DNA of 38,124 bases, taken from NCBI GenBank assembly GCA_016188355.1, contig JACPHY010000001.1, forward strand, positions 1-38,124, given 5' to 3'. The translations under genes were made by a program, and so were the position numbers. Source of the stretch: Candidatus Uhrbacteria bacterium. Its GTDB lineage: Bacteria > Patescibacteriota > Patescibacteriia > JACPHY01. This document shows positions 8,990-18,113 of the stretch, piece after piece. The notes below the pieces were generated by a model, which searched no databases, had not been told where the DNA came from, and saw only the letters and a program-made list of their open reading frames with translations. Numbering within the stretch: position 1 is the first letter of the stretch; each line of letters starts with the position of its first letter.

Positions 8990-8998
8990 GGGAACGAT

Positions 8999-11041
8999 GT
9001 GCGCATGCGCTCCTTGCTCCGGATGGGATCCATCGTTTCTGTGATCGGCATGATCGCCGTCCCTTTCGTGGCGTCGGCGTTCGCTCCGAACGATCCGTTT
9101 GCGACGCAGCAGTGGTACCTCGATCGTATTGCTGCGCCGGCGGCATGGGAGGTGACCACCGGCAACGAGCGCTCGGTGATTGCGGTGCTCGATGTGGGCG
9201 TCGATCTGGATCATCCTGATCTTGCCGCGGCGATATGGAAGAACCCTGGTGAGGTGCCGGGCAACGCGATCGATGACGATCGTAATGGGTTGGTGGATGA
9301 TGTGCATGGGTGGGATTTCATCGGCAATGATCCGGATCCCACACCAGCGCTTGATGTGGCGGGATCGAATCCCCGCGACTTGCATCACGGCACCATTGTG
9401 GCGGGTATCATCGCCGCGCGGGGGAATAATGGCACGGGCATTGCGGGGATTGATTGGAAGGCCGTCATCATGCCCCTGCGCGTGCTGCACAGCGATGGGA
9501 CGGGCGATGTGGACTTGGTGCTCGCCGCGTTTCGGTACGCGGTGGCACATGGCGCGACGGTCATCAATTTGAGCTTCGTGGGTGACCAGCGGAGCACGGA
9601 ATTTGACGCAGTTATTGCGGATGCGGAACGGCGTGGCGTGATCGTCATTGCTGCGGGCGGCAATGAGGATCGCCAGGGGCGGGGAGATCTCGATCGATTT
9701 CCGGTATACCCCATTTGCGCGGAAACGGATGGACGTACGGTCCTGGGGGTTGCGGCGACGAATTTGGATGATGCGAAAGCGTCGTTTTCGAGTTACGGGA
9801 GTTGCGTGGATATCGCTGCGCCGGGGGAACGGATCGTTGGGACGCTGTTCCACGATCCCGGACATGCGGCCATTCCGGTGGGCGGGACGGTATTGCCGTC
9901 GACCTTCGCGCAGCCGTACGGTGGATTTTTTTCCGGCACCTCATTTGCGGCGCCGATTGTTTCTGGCGCGGTATCGCTCCTGCGTAGCGTGCTGCCGAAG
10001 GCGACACCGAAGCACGTGCAGGCGATATTCGCGCGCACGGCAGATCCGGTACGCAGCACGCCCCAGGTGACCGCGGATCGCATGGGCGCGGGGCGTCTGA
10101 ACCTCGCACGCGCGGTCGCTGCGGCAGCTGCAGAGGCCCGGATGACGCCGAACGCAACGCAGTCGCGGATCACGACGACCGTGCCGCTCGCATCGGTTGG
10201 TGAACGTGTCCCGGTGCGCGTGGAAGTCCGAGCGACAGATGGGCAACCCATTGCGGATCGGCTCGTGGCGCTGCGGTCATCGCGGTCGTCCGATGTGATT
10301 GCGCCGGTGACGGTCACCACAGATGTATTGGGTATAGCGCTGTTCACGGTACAGGCACGCGAAGAGGGCATCGCAGAGCTCGTTGTCATGGTGGAGGAGG
10401 AGGTGGTCGCGCGCGGTCGTGTGGTATTTGCACGCGCGACGACCGCGCCCATCGGAACGGGGTCGCTGCTGCGTGGTGCGTCGAGTACGACGGTGTACCT
10501 CATCGCCAGCAACGGAAAGCGGTACGCATTCCCCGATGCGCAGACGTTCCGTTCCTGGTATGCCGACGCTCATGAGGTGCAGCGGGTGGGAGATGTGGTG
10601 CTCGCTGCGTTCCCGCTCGGTGGACTCGTACCAATCCGACCGGGTACGTTCTTAGCGAAGATCACGACCGATCCCAAGGTCTACGCCGTCGAACCGCAGG
10701 GGGTACTTCGGTGGATTTCGGATGAGACCACCGCACGTGCGCTCTACGGAGCTGAATGGAGTCGCCGCGTCGTCGATGTGCCAGATGCGTTTTTTCCGAC
10801 CTACCGCATTGGCGATCCGCTCGCGGTCGGCGAGATTCCCGAGCAGACGGTGCTCGAGGATGCGACGACGGGCGAGCGGTATCTCATCACGAGCGGACAG
10901 CGGCGCCATCTCGCCTCGATGCTCGCGTTTTTGAAGAATGGCCTCCAACTCCGAGACGTGGTGCGTGCGCCGGTGGTGACGTTGCCGGACGGAGCGCCCA
11001 TCGTCGATCGAGAGCCGGCCATTGCCCTGCCGATACCGTGA
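8999..11041 (+). CDS. Subtilisin-like S8 family serine protease with C-terminal S-layer-type repeat domain
   Basis: Asp motif VIAVLDVGVDLDHPDL, His motif HHGTIVAGIIAARGNNGTGIAG, Ser motif GGFFSGTSFAAPIVSGAVSLL; signal peptide; C-terminal GSLLRGASSTTVYLIASNGKRYAFPDAQTFRSWYADAHEVQRVGD... resembles the S-layer-like protein's N-terminal domain. Confidence 0.92.
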   Translation: MRMRSLLRMGSIVSVIGMIAVPFVASAFAPNDPFATQQWYLDRIAAPAAWEVTTGNERSVIAVLDVGVDLDHPDLAAAIWKNPGEVPGNAIDDDRNGLVDDVHGWDFIGNDPDPTPALDVAGSNPRDLHHGTIVAGIIAARGNNGTGIAGIDWKAVIMPLRVLHSDGTGDVDLVLAAFRYAVAHGATVINLSFVGDQRSTEFDAVIADAERRGVIVIAAGGNEDRQGRGDLDRFPVYPICAETDGRTVLGVAATNLDDAKASFSSYGSCVDIAAPGERIVGTLFHDPGHAAIPVGGTVLPSTFAQPYGGFFSGTSFAAPIVSGAVSLLRSVLPKATPKHVQAIFARTADPVRSTPQVTADRMGAGRLNLARAVAAAAAEARMTPNATQSRITTTVPLASVGERVPVRVEVRATDGQPIADRLVALRSSRSSDVIAPVTVTTDVLGIALFTVQAREEGIAELVVMVEEEVVARGRVVFARATTAPIGTGSLLRGASSTTVYLIASNGKRYAFPDAQTFRSWYADAHEVQRVGDVVLAAFPLGGLVPIRPGTFLAKITTDPKVYAVEPQGVLRWISDETTARALYGAEWSRRVVDVPDAFFPTYRIGDPLAVGEIPEQTVLEDATTGERYLITSGQRRHLASMLAFLKNGLQLRDVVRAPVVTLPDGAPIVDREPAIALPIP

Positions 11042-11117
11042 GCGTGGGGTCAATGCAGAACAAAAGAACCGTGGAGTTGTATTGCGGTTGTTTGCGAATA
11101 CGCGCATCATGAAAAGA

Positions 11118-11285
11118 GACCTGTTGCCCAATAGGTTTCGTCGCGAAATCTGCAGCGTTCGAATGGGAGGGATCCCTCGGCAGACCTCGGGATAAACTCC
11201 AGAAGAGCAGAGCTCTTTTGAGCATTTTTTGAAGCGTTGCAGCCGAACGCTGCGGATTGCAGCAGAAATCTTATTGGGCAACCGA
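11118..11285 (+). repeat. MITE-like element, copy 1 (inverted relative to copy 2)
   Basis: GACCTGTTGCCCAATAGGTTTCGTCGCGAAATCTGCAGCG...CGCTGCGGATTGCAGCAGAAATCTTATTGGGCAAC; near-identical to the reverse complement of 26972-27148 with about six differences; right terminus degenerate. Confidence 0.88.
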
Positions 11286-11344
11286 TCTCATAAGCCGGCA
11301 CGTCGGACCGGCAGCGCGAGAGCATCGTTTATTGGAGGATTTCT

Positions 11345-12355
11345 GTGTTTGACCAGCCCATTTTCGAAAAGCCCAATATTCTGGTAACGGGAGGCGCGGG
11401 ATTTTTGGGTTCGCACCTCTGTGAGACGCTGCTCAAATCTGCAAAGGTGATTTGCGTGGATAACTTCGTTTCTGGGAATCAGCGGAACATTGAGCATCTC
11501 CTGCCGAATCCGGATTTCATTTTCCTCCGACATGATATTGCGATGCCGCTCGACCTCGAGACGTTCCCGGAGCTCGAGCGTTTTAAGGTGCGATTCCAGG
11601 GCGTGCAGGAAATTTACCACCTCGCCTGCCCCACCTCGCCGAAGGACTTTGAGGCGCAGCGTGTGGCGACGCTCCATGCGAATGCGTACGGATCGATCAA
11701 TGTGCTTCATTTGGCGCATCGGTACCACGCCAAAGTACTGCTCGCTTCTTCTTCGGTGGTATACGGATCACGACGACCGAACGTGCGCTACCATCGAGAA
11801 GATGAATTTGGTCCGCTCGATCCTACCTCGCCGCGCGCCGCGTACGATGAGGGCAAGCGTTTTGCGGAGGCAGCGTTTGCTACTTATCGACAGCAGTATG
11901 GTGTGCAGGCAAAGATCGCGCGCATTTTTCGAACCTACGGACCTCGGCAGCGACTCCGGATTGGGGAGATGGTTGCTGATTTCATCGTACATGCCCTTGA
12001 GGGGAAGCCGTTGGTGATTTACGGTGATGAGACCTTCGCGACGTCGCTCACGTATGTGGATGACCTCGTTGCCGGTCTCGTGCAGCTCATGGCGAGCGAC
12101 GAGCATGGGCCGATGAATTTCGGGAGTCCGGACGAGTATCGCATTGTAGATGTGGCGAATCTCATTATTCAGTTGACCGGATCTGTTTCCACGGTGCGGT
12201 TTGAGCCGCCGCTCCTCTTCATGAGCGCACTCGGCCTCCCGGAAATCACCCTTGCGCGCGAGCTCTTGGGTTGGACGCCCATCGTACGACTCGAGGATGG
12301 TTTGCGTCGCTCCATCGATTACTCGCAGGCGCATCGAAGCTTGCTGGGGTACTAG
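11345..12355 (+). CDS. NAD-dependent epimerase/dehydratase, UDP-glucuronate decarboxylase (UXS)-like
   Basis: Rossmann motif ILVTGGAGFLGSHLCE; YHLACPTSPKDFE; SRPR-like and YDEGKRFAEA active-site motif typical of UXS; GTG start with GGAGG upstream. Confidence 0.82.
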   Translation: MFDQPIFEKPNILVTGGAGFLGSHLCETLLKSAKVICVDNFVSGNQRNIEHLLPNPDFIFLRHDIAMPLDLETFPELERFKVRFQGVQEIYHLACPTSPKDFEAQRVATLHANAYGSINVLHLAHRYHAKVLLASSSVVYGSRRPNVRYHREDEFGPLDPTSPRAAYDEGKRFAEAAFATYRQQYGVQAKIARIFRTYGPRQRLRIGEMVADFIVHALEGKPLVIYGDETFATSLTYVDDLVAGLVQLMASDEHGPMNFGSPDEYRIVDVANLIIQLTGSVSTVRFEPPLLFMSALGLPEITLARELLGWTPIVRLEDGLRRSIDYSQAHRSLLGY

Positions 12356-12411
12356 ACCATTGTTGCGTGACGGGTTCTCCTCCGCGGTCCTGCATGCAGC
12401 ATCATGGATCA

Positions 12412-12438
12412 AACGGGAGCCTTCAGGCTCCCGTTTTG
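12412..12438. terminator. Rho-independent terminator
   Basis: AAACGGGAGCC-TTCA-GGCTCCCGTTTT, perfect 11-bp stem, after the UXS-like gene. Confidence 0.75.
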
Positions 12439-12527
12439 CTTGATTGACACGCGCCTCGAGTGCGGCCATCGTGGAGGTACGATTGCGTCTCCTGTGGGGC
12501 ACCATATGATGGTGATTTTGGTCGGGT

Positions 12528-13211
12528 GTGCGTGCGGCGCATCATGTATTTGTGCGATACCTTGCCATTATTCCAGCGTTCAACGAGGCGGAGACGATCG
12601 CGGAGGTGGTGCGGCGCGTCCGGGAGATCCTCCCGGACGTCGTGGTTATTGATGATGGATCATCGGATGCGACGGCGCAGCTGGCGCGCACGGCAGGTGC
12701 GGACGTCGTGTCACATTGCGTGAATCGCGGTCTTGGTGCGGCCTTAGGTACGGGAATGGCGGCGGCACGGATGCGCAGCGCTGACATTGCGATCACGCTC
12801 GATGCGGATGGTCAGCACGATCCTGCGGAAATTCCTACGCTTATTGCGCCCATCGCCTCCGGTGATGCGGATCTCGTCATTGGGGTGCGTTCAGGCGGCG
12901 GCGCGCCGTTCCATCGACGCGTGTTCCATGGGATCGCCAATGCCATGACGCGGTTGCTGTTCGGTGTGCGATGCTCCGATACGCAGTCCGGATTTCGCGC
13001 ATGCAGTCGGCGAGCGATGGAGTGTATCGAGATACGTACCAATCGGATGGAGGTGTCCTCCGAGATTCTGGCGGAAGCGGCACGACATGATCTGCGCGTG
13101 GTCGAGGTGCCGATTCGTACGATTTATACGGCATATTCATTATCGAAGGGGCAGAGTTTTGCGGTGGGCATCAAAACCGCGTGGGCGTTGCTGCTGCGGC
13201 GGTTATTTTAA
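12528..13211 (+). CDS. Glycosyltransferase family 2, polyprenyl-phosphate (DPM1-like) type
   Basis: YLAIIPAFNEAETIAEVVRRVREILPDVVVIDDGSSD...ITLDADGQHDPAEIPTLIAPIASGDADLVIGVR. Start codon uncertain. Confidence 0.88.
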   Translation: MRAAHHVFVRYLAIIPAFNEAETIAEVVRRVREILPDVVVIDDGSSDATAQLARTAGADVVSHCVNRGLGAALGTGMAAARMRSADIAITLDADGQHDPAEIPTLIAPIASGDADLVIGVRSGGGAPFHRRVFHGIANAMTRLLFGVRCSDTQSGFRACSRRAMECIEIRTNRMEVSSEILAEAARHDLRVVEVPIRTIYTAYSLSKGQSFAVGIKTAWALLLRRLF

Positions 13212-13217
13212 ACGCGT

Positions 13218-13622
13218 ATGCTGCTGTTGCGTACCATACGGGATCGACGTTCGTTCGGGATGGGCGCAGCATTTGGCGCGGTGCTGGTGGTATTTGCGTT
13301 TCCCTGGATGGATGCGGCGTTCGGCCTCTCGACGACTCCGTATGGTCCGGTGGCGACATTTTTTCGGCAGCGGTTCATGGTCCGATTCATGGAGATGCTG
13401 TATCTGCCCGCGCTTATGAGTGGGCGCTTGGCGGGGGGTCTTGGATTGGGGCGTGCATGTGTGCCCAATCCGGATGTGGTGGCGTGGTGTGTGCCGCGGT
13501 GGGTGTGGGATGGGATCGCGTATCTTTTTGCGGCGGTAATGCTGATGATCTGGTACGGCGTGCTTGGGGTGCTCGTCGCGCGGAGCGGTGTGTGGGTACG
13601 TCAGCGATTGGTTCGTCAGTAG
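13218..13622 (+). CDS. Small membrane protein of unknown function
   Basis: 134 aa, two hydrophobic segments (GMGAAFGAVLVVFAFPW; GIAYLFAAVMLMIWYGVLGVLV); tightly packed between the GT2 and DUF2304-like genes. Confidence 0.55.
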   Translation: MLLLRTIRDRRSFGMGAAFGAVLVVFAFPWMDAAFGLSTTPYGPVATFFRQRFMVRFMEMLYLPALMSGRLAGGLGLGRACVPNPDVVAWCVPRWVWDGIAYLFAAVMLMIWYGVLGVLVARSGVWVRQRLVRQ

Positions 13623-13631
13623 GAAGCCTGT

Positions 13632-13970
13632 ATGCTTATGCGTTGGCTGCTGCTGGTGGTGGCGGTAGGGGGCATGGGGTGGGTTATTCGTCGATTCCGT
13701 CAGCAAAAAATGCAGGTCGGCACCTTTCTCTTGTGGCTGATGCTCTGGAGCGCAGTTGCCGTGGTGGCCATCGTCCCGGACATGACGAGTCGTATCGCGG
13801 GAGTGCTCGGGATCGGCCGCGGCGCAGACGTGGTCGTGTATACGGCGATCGTGTTGCTGCTGGTGCTGGTGTTGCGCCTCTCAGTGCGTATTGAGCAGCT
13901 CGATCGTGCGATCACGCGTGTGGTCCGAGAGTTGGCGCTCCGTGATGGTCGCACGCATCCTGAGGAGTAG
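13632..13970 (+). CDS. DUF2304-like small membrane protein
   Basis: 112 aa: IRRFRQQKMQVGTFLLWLMLWSAVAVVAIVPDMTSRIAGVLGIGRGADVVVYTAIVLLLVLVLRLSVRIEQLDRAITRVVRELALRD, the DUF2304 layout commonly next to DPM1-like GT2. Confidence 0.75.
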   Translation: MLMRWLLLVVAVGGMGWVIRRFRQQKMQVGTFLLWLMLWSAVAVVAIVPDMTSRIAGVLGIGRGADVVVYTAIVLLLVLVLRLSVRIEQLDRAITRVVRELALRDGRTHPEE

Positions 13971-14055
13971 GTGGAATTTCGGCTTGGTTCCGTAGTCATG
14001 GCCTTTGCGTCGGTGTACATGTTGCTGTTTCAGTGCGTTTCGCTGATTTGGGCCG

Positions 14056-14084
14056 TTCTCATATTCGTACGAATAAGCGATAAT
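14056..14084 (+). promoter_or_regulatory. Putative promoter TTCTCA-N17-GATAAT with palindromic spacer
   Basis: TTCTCA 14056-14061 and GATAAT 14079-14084; the 14-bp palindrome TATTCGTACGAATA (14062-14075) lies in the spacer. Confidence 0.35.
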
Positions 14085-14128
14085 TGACATTGAATGACGT
14101 GCGGGCGGGGTGACATATTTTTACATCC

Positions 14129-15241
14129 ATGGTCTACGTTGTCGTGTTGAGTTACCATGCACCGGCGGATCTCCAACGGTGTCTCACGAGTGTACTGGCG
14201 ACGCAATACCCTGCGGCGCGGTGGCGTGTGGTGGTCGTTGATAATGACGCGCAACCGGAAACGCAGGCCGTGCTCCGCACGTACGGCGATCGCCTGGATG
14301 TGGTAGTGGAACCGGTGAATCGGGGATACGCGGGTGGCATGAACGTGGGCATCCGCCATGCGCTCACGCGGGGGGCGGAATACGTCGTCGTATTGAATCA
14401 GGACACCACCGTGGACCCCCATTGGCTCGCGCGTCTGGTGGCCGCCGCGGAATCGGATCCCCGTATTGCCGCGGCGCAGGCACGCGTGATGCTCGGCGCG
14501 GATACGGATACGGTGAACAGTATTGGGAATCATATCCATGTATTCGGGTTTGGTTTTGCGGGTGGCCATCGGGAGCCGTGGCACATCCTGCGTACGCAGC
14601 TCTCGGGGTACCCGTACCCGGAGGTGACCTATCCTTCCGGAGCAGCAGTGCTGTTCCGTGCGACCGCACTGCGCGCAGTGGGGTTCCCCTGTGCGACACA
14701 TCGGGGCGTTGCCGCGCAAGGGATGGAGGCGCTGGAATTTTTTGATGAAGATTTTTTTCTGTATCACGAAGATCTCGATCTCGGGGTGCGGTTTTGGCTC
14801 CAGGGGTGGCGATGCGTGCTCGTGCCGCAGGCGGTGGTGCAGCATTACTACGAGTTCACCCGGAGCATGACCAAGCTCCATTGGATCGAACGCAATCGTA
14901 TCCTTTTTTTGCTGGAAAATCTCCGCTGGCGGACGATTGTGCTCTTGGCGCCGGCGATGCTGGTAGCGGAAAGCGTGCATGCCATTCTCGCGTTGCGGGG
15001 AGGGTGGTGGAATGCAAAAAAACAGGCGTGGCGTGCCATTGGGACGCGTGCGCATTGGGGCATGTTCCGTGCGCATCGCGCGGCAAAGCAGTCGCGGCGC
15101 ACGATGCGAGATCGCGATATCGTGTGTCGTTGGACAACCTCCATTCGGAACCAAGAGATGCCGAATCGATTCATGGAACGAGTCGGTGATCCATTGGTGC
15201 GGTGCTGGTGGCGCGTGGTGCGTCCGATGATTCGGTGGTAG
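14129..15241 (+). CDS. Glycosyltransferase family 2 (rhamnosyltransferase-like)
   Basis: VYVVVLSYHAPADLQRCLTSVLATQYPAARWRVVVVDNDAQ...VVEPVNRGYAGGMNVGIRHALTRGAEYVVVLNQDTTVDPHWL...FFDEDFFLYHEDLDLGVRFWLQGWR. Confidence 0.9.
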   Translation: MVYVVVLSYHAPADLQRCLTSVLATQYPAARWRVVVVDNDAQPETQAVLRTYGDRLDVVVEPVNRGYAGGMNVGIRHALTRGAEYVVVLNQDTTVDPHWLARLVAAAESDPRIAAAQARVMLGADTDTVNSIGNHIHVFGFGFAGGHREPWHILRTQLSGYPYPEVTYPSGAAVLFRATALRAVGFPCATHRGVAAQGMEALEFFDEDFFLYHEDLDLGVRFWLQGWRCVLVPQAVVQHYYEFTRSMTKLHWIERNRILFLLENLRWRTIVLLAPAMLVAESVHAILALRGGWWNAKKQAWRAIGTRAHWGMFRAHRAAKQSRRTMRDRDIVCRWTTSIRNQEMPNRFMERVGDPLVRCWWRVVRPMIRW

Positions 15242-15245
15242 CCCT

Positions 15246-16364
15246 ATGCGTATCGTCCACGCGGTTTCCACATTTCCGCCGTATCGTGGCGGCATGGGCA
15301 ATGTGGCGCAGGAGCTCGCTTTGCGGGCGATTGCGCAGGGACACGAAGTGGAAGTGGTGACTCCCGGAAGAGCGAACGGATCGCACGCCGTCCTTCCGCT
15401 TTCCCCGGCCATCCCGTGGCTTTGGTACGGCAATGCAGCGTGGTGTCCCGGCATGGGGCGGACGATCACGCGACGAGCGCCCGATGTGGTGCATTTCCAT
15501 TGGCCGTTTATTGGCGGTGCGGCATCGGTATTGGCGTGGCGTCGTCGTGCCCAGGGTCGGCTGATCGTCCAGTTCCACATGGATCTGGTGGCGCAAGGGA
15601 TGCGGAAGTGGTTATTTGGGGGGTACCAGTGGTGGTCATTGCGGCGGCTGTTGTCCGCTGCGGATCGGGTGGTAGTCTCCTCCTGGGACTACGCGTGTTC
15701 GGGTGCGCTTGCGGCGCATCTCCCCAAACTCGGATCTCGTTGCGTGGCGATTCCGTTGGGAGTGGATGGGCATCGATTTGCTCCCGATCCGACCCAGTCG
15801 CGTCCACGGGTGTGCACAATGCTATTTGTGGGCGGGTTGGATCGCGCGCATGCGTTCAAGGGGGTGCCGGTACTCCTCGATGCGTGCGCGATGGTGCCGG
15901 ATGTCCAATTGCGTATCGTGGGTGATGGCGATTTGCGGGCGGCATTGCAGGAGCACGCGCGCATGCGTGGCATCGCGGATCGCGTGGAGTTTCTCGGCGC
16001 AGTGACCGCAGACCAGCTGCCGATGGTGTATCGATCGGTCGATGCGGTCGTGCTCCCCTCGACCGCACGTTCGGAGGCATTTGGGTTGGTGCTCCTGGAG
16101 GGGATGGCGTCCGGCGTGCCAGCGATTGCATCGGATCTTCCCGGCGTGCGCACGGTGATTGAAGAGGGGGTGACCGGATTTCTCGTGCCCCCCGGCGATG
16201 TGCGCGCATTGGCGGAGCGCATCCGGGCATGCGTGATCCATCGTAGCCGTTTGCGCGAGATGGGCGCGCGGGCGCGCGAACGGGTCATGGTATCGTACAC
16301 ATGGGCTGCGCTCGCGCAGCAATGGACAACACTGTACGACGACGTATGTCATACACGCGGGTAA
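15246..16364 (+). CDS. Glycosyltransferase family 4
   Basis: MRIVHAVSTFPPYRGGMGNVAQELA...LPSTARSEAFGLVLLEGMASGVPAIASDLPGVRTVIEEGVTGFLVPPGD. Confidence 0.92.
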   Translation: MRIVHAVSTFPPYRGGMGNVAQELALRAIAQGHEVEVVTPGRANGSHAVLPLSPAIPWLWYGNAAWCPGMGRTITRRAPDVVHFHWPFIGGAASVLAWRRRAQGRLIVQFHMDLVAQGMRKWLFGGYQWWSLRRLLSAADRVVVSSWDYACSGALAAHLPKLGSRCVAIPLGVDGHRFAPDPTQSRPRVCTMLFVGGLDRAHAFKGVPVLLDACAMVPDVQLRIVGDGDLRAALQEHARMRGIADRVEFLGAVTADQLPMVYRSVDAVVLPSTARSEAFGLVLLEGMASGVPAIASDLPGVRTVIEEGVTGFLVPPGDVRALAERIRACVIHRSRLREMGARARERVMVSYTWAALAQQWTTLYDDVCHTRG

Positions 16365-17614
16365 TGGTTGCCGGTGTGGCCGTGAGCAGTGCCGTACTCC
16401 TGGTGCCGGTGCGGGTGTTCGCGCGTGCGGGAGGGGGCGGATCTTCTTCTGGTGGCGGCGGGGGATTTGGTGGCGGGGGATCGGGGTCGAGCGGCGGGGG
16501 TGATCTTTTCCTGCTAGCGGTGTACCTGATCATTTTTATTGGCGTTGTCGTGGGTGCGTATGTTGCCCAACGACGGCACCGACAGCGCGTTGCGCTGGCG
16601 AAGGCGGCGTTGCAACAGGCAGCACAGACCGATGCCGCATGGAATGAGGATGCGCTTCGGGCGCGGATTGCGGAGGTGTTTACTCGTTTTCAAGAGGCAT
16701 GGGGAACGCTTGATGTGACGGCGTTGGCGCCGTTGCTCACCGAGCCATTCCGGAAGCGGATGGTTTTGGAATTGGCAGTGCTCAAAGCGGAGGGGCGACG
16801 CAATATCCTGGAGCAGCCGCGGATCCTTGCCATGGAATTCCTGCAGGTCACGGATGCGTCCGGTTCTCAGGAGGATCGGGTACTGGTTCGTTTGCATGCG
16901 CAGGCAAAGGACACATTGCGCGATGTGGTGCGGAATGTGGATCTCTTCACGGATTCGGATGCGTTTGTTGAATACTGGACTCTTGCCCGTGAGGATGGTT
17001 CCTGGCAGCTCGATCGCATACAGCAGGCGACGGAGGCGCCGAGTCTTCGGGAGCGCACCATACAAGCATTTTCTGATCGGCATGGTTTTTATTACGATCC
17101 GGATTTCGGTTGGCTCATGATGCCGAATCGTGGCGTGTTGTTCCGGAGATCCAATTTTCGGACGTCCGACATCAATAATCACGTGATTGGGTACTACCGC
17201 GAGCGGGTGGTGGAACTCTTCACATACATCCCACGGCCGGATCGGCGACGCCGCACGGAGCGCGGATGGGTCGTGGCGCAGGCAATCCTCCCGAAGCGGT
17301 ACGTGGACATCCTGGTGGAACACCGCCGTTGGTGGCATGCGATCCTGCCGCGCCGCGGATTCCAACGTATTGCGCTGGGGAATGTGGATCTCGATCGAAA
17401 ATTCTCGGTCTGGGCATCTCCCCTGGATCAGGCGAACACGTTTGAATTATTGACGCCCACGTTCCTGGAGCGCATCCATGCGCTGCCGTTTCCGGTGACC
17501 ATTGAGGTGGTGGATCACTTCCTGTATCTCGCCACACACCATCGGTCCTCTCCGAAACAGTACGAGGAAATGTGGGAGGTGCTCTCCTGGGCATTTGATG
17601 AATTGGAGCGATAA
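16346..17614 (+). CDS. Exported/membrane protein with Gly-Ser-rich segment and Tim44-like domain
   Basis: MSYTRVMVAGVAVSSAVLLVPVRVFARAGGGGSSSGGGGGFGGGGSGSSGGGDLFLLAVYLIIFIGVVVGAYVAQRR followed by Tim44-like FTRFQEAWGTLDVTALAPLLTEPFRKRMVLELAVLKAEGRRN. ORF track start is 16301. Confidence 0.7.
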   Translation: MSYTRVMVAGVAVSSAVLLVPVRVFARAGGGGSSSGGGGGFGGGGSGSSGGGDLFLLAVYLIIFIGVVVGAYVAQRRHRQRVALAKAALQQAAQTDAAWNEDALRARIAEVFTRFQEAWGTLDVTALAPLLTEPFRKRMVLELAVLKAEGRRNILEQPRILAMEFLQVTDASGSQEDRVLVRLHAQAKDTLRDVVRNVDLFTDSDAFVEYWTLAREDGSWQLDRIQQATEAPSLRERTIQAFSDRHGFYYDPDFGWLMMPNRGVLFRRSNFRTSDINNHVIGYYRERVVELFTYIPRPDRRRRTERGWVVAQAILPKRYVDILVEHRRWWHAILPRRGFQRIALGNVDLDRKFSVWASPLDQANTFELLTPTFLERIHALPFPVTIEVVDHFLYLATHHRSSPKQYEEMWEVLSWAFDELER

Positions 17615-17619
17615 CTTTT

Positions 17620-18093
17620 ATGGAACGCATGGTGACTTGTCATTCCGATACCGGAGCCTTGCGACCCACCGCAATTGCAGATCTTCGATTTCGACCATCG
17701 GTATACGGAGTGATCGTGCGAGCGGGCCAGTTGCTCGTCGTGCACGATGTGCGTGGTCGGTACTGTTTTCCGGGTGGTGGTATCGAGAAGGGCGAGTGCA
17801 TGGCGGATGCGTTGACGCGCGAGCTTTGGGAGGAGACGGGCATGGCGATCACTGTAGGCGAAGTGCTCCACGTGACGGAGACTTTTTTTTACTGCAGTCC
17901 ACTGCAAGAGGCATGGCACGCGGTGCTCATCTTCTATCGAGCGGACACGACGCAGCACGCACCAGATGCTGCATGGGATCCGACGCATCCGGATGCAGAA
18001 CGATGGGCGTGGGTACCCGTGAATACGCTTCGCGTGGAGCAATTCCATGAATCGTTACAGCCTGCGGCGCGCGCGTTGCGGCTGGTATCGTGA
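17620..18093 (+). CDS. NUDIX hydrolase
   Basis: Nudix box GGGIEKGECMADALTRELWEETGM. Confidence 0.92.
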   Translation: MERMVTCHSDTGALRPTAIADLRFRPSVYGVIVRAGQLLVVHDVRGRYCFPGGGIEKGECMADALTRELWEETGMAITVGEVLHVTETFFYCSPLQEAWHAVLIFYRADTTQHAPDAAWDPTHPDAERWAWVPVNTLRVEQFHESLQPAARALRLVS

Positions 18094-18113
18094 CGATGTG
18101 CAGTGCACCGTAC

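Noticed and set aside
8051-9865. 604-aa minus-strand ORF
   Set aside because: Antisense to the TPR and S8 protease genes; Arg/His/Ile-rich with no motif.
13181-13894. 237-aa plus-strand ORF
   Set aside because: Out-of-frame overlap with the 134-aa membrane protein and DUF2304-like gene; Gly/Cys/Arg-rich artefact.
14030-15580. 516-aa minus-strand ORF
   Set aside because: Antisense to clear GT2 and GT4 genes; composition typical of spurious high-GC ORFs.
16420-16505. GC-rich short repeats (GGCGGGGG-type)
   Set aside because: Encodes the Gly/Ser linker of the Tim44-like protein; low-complexity coding sequence rather than a regulatory repeat.
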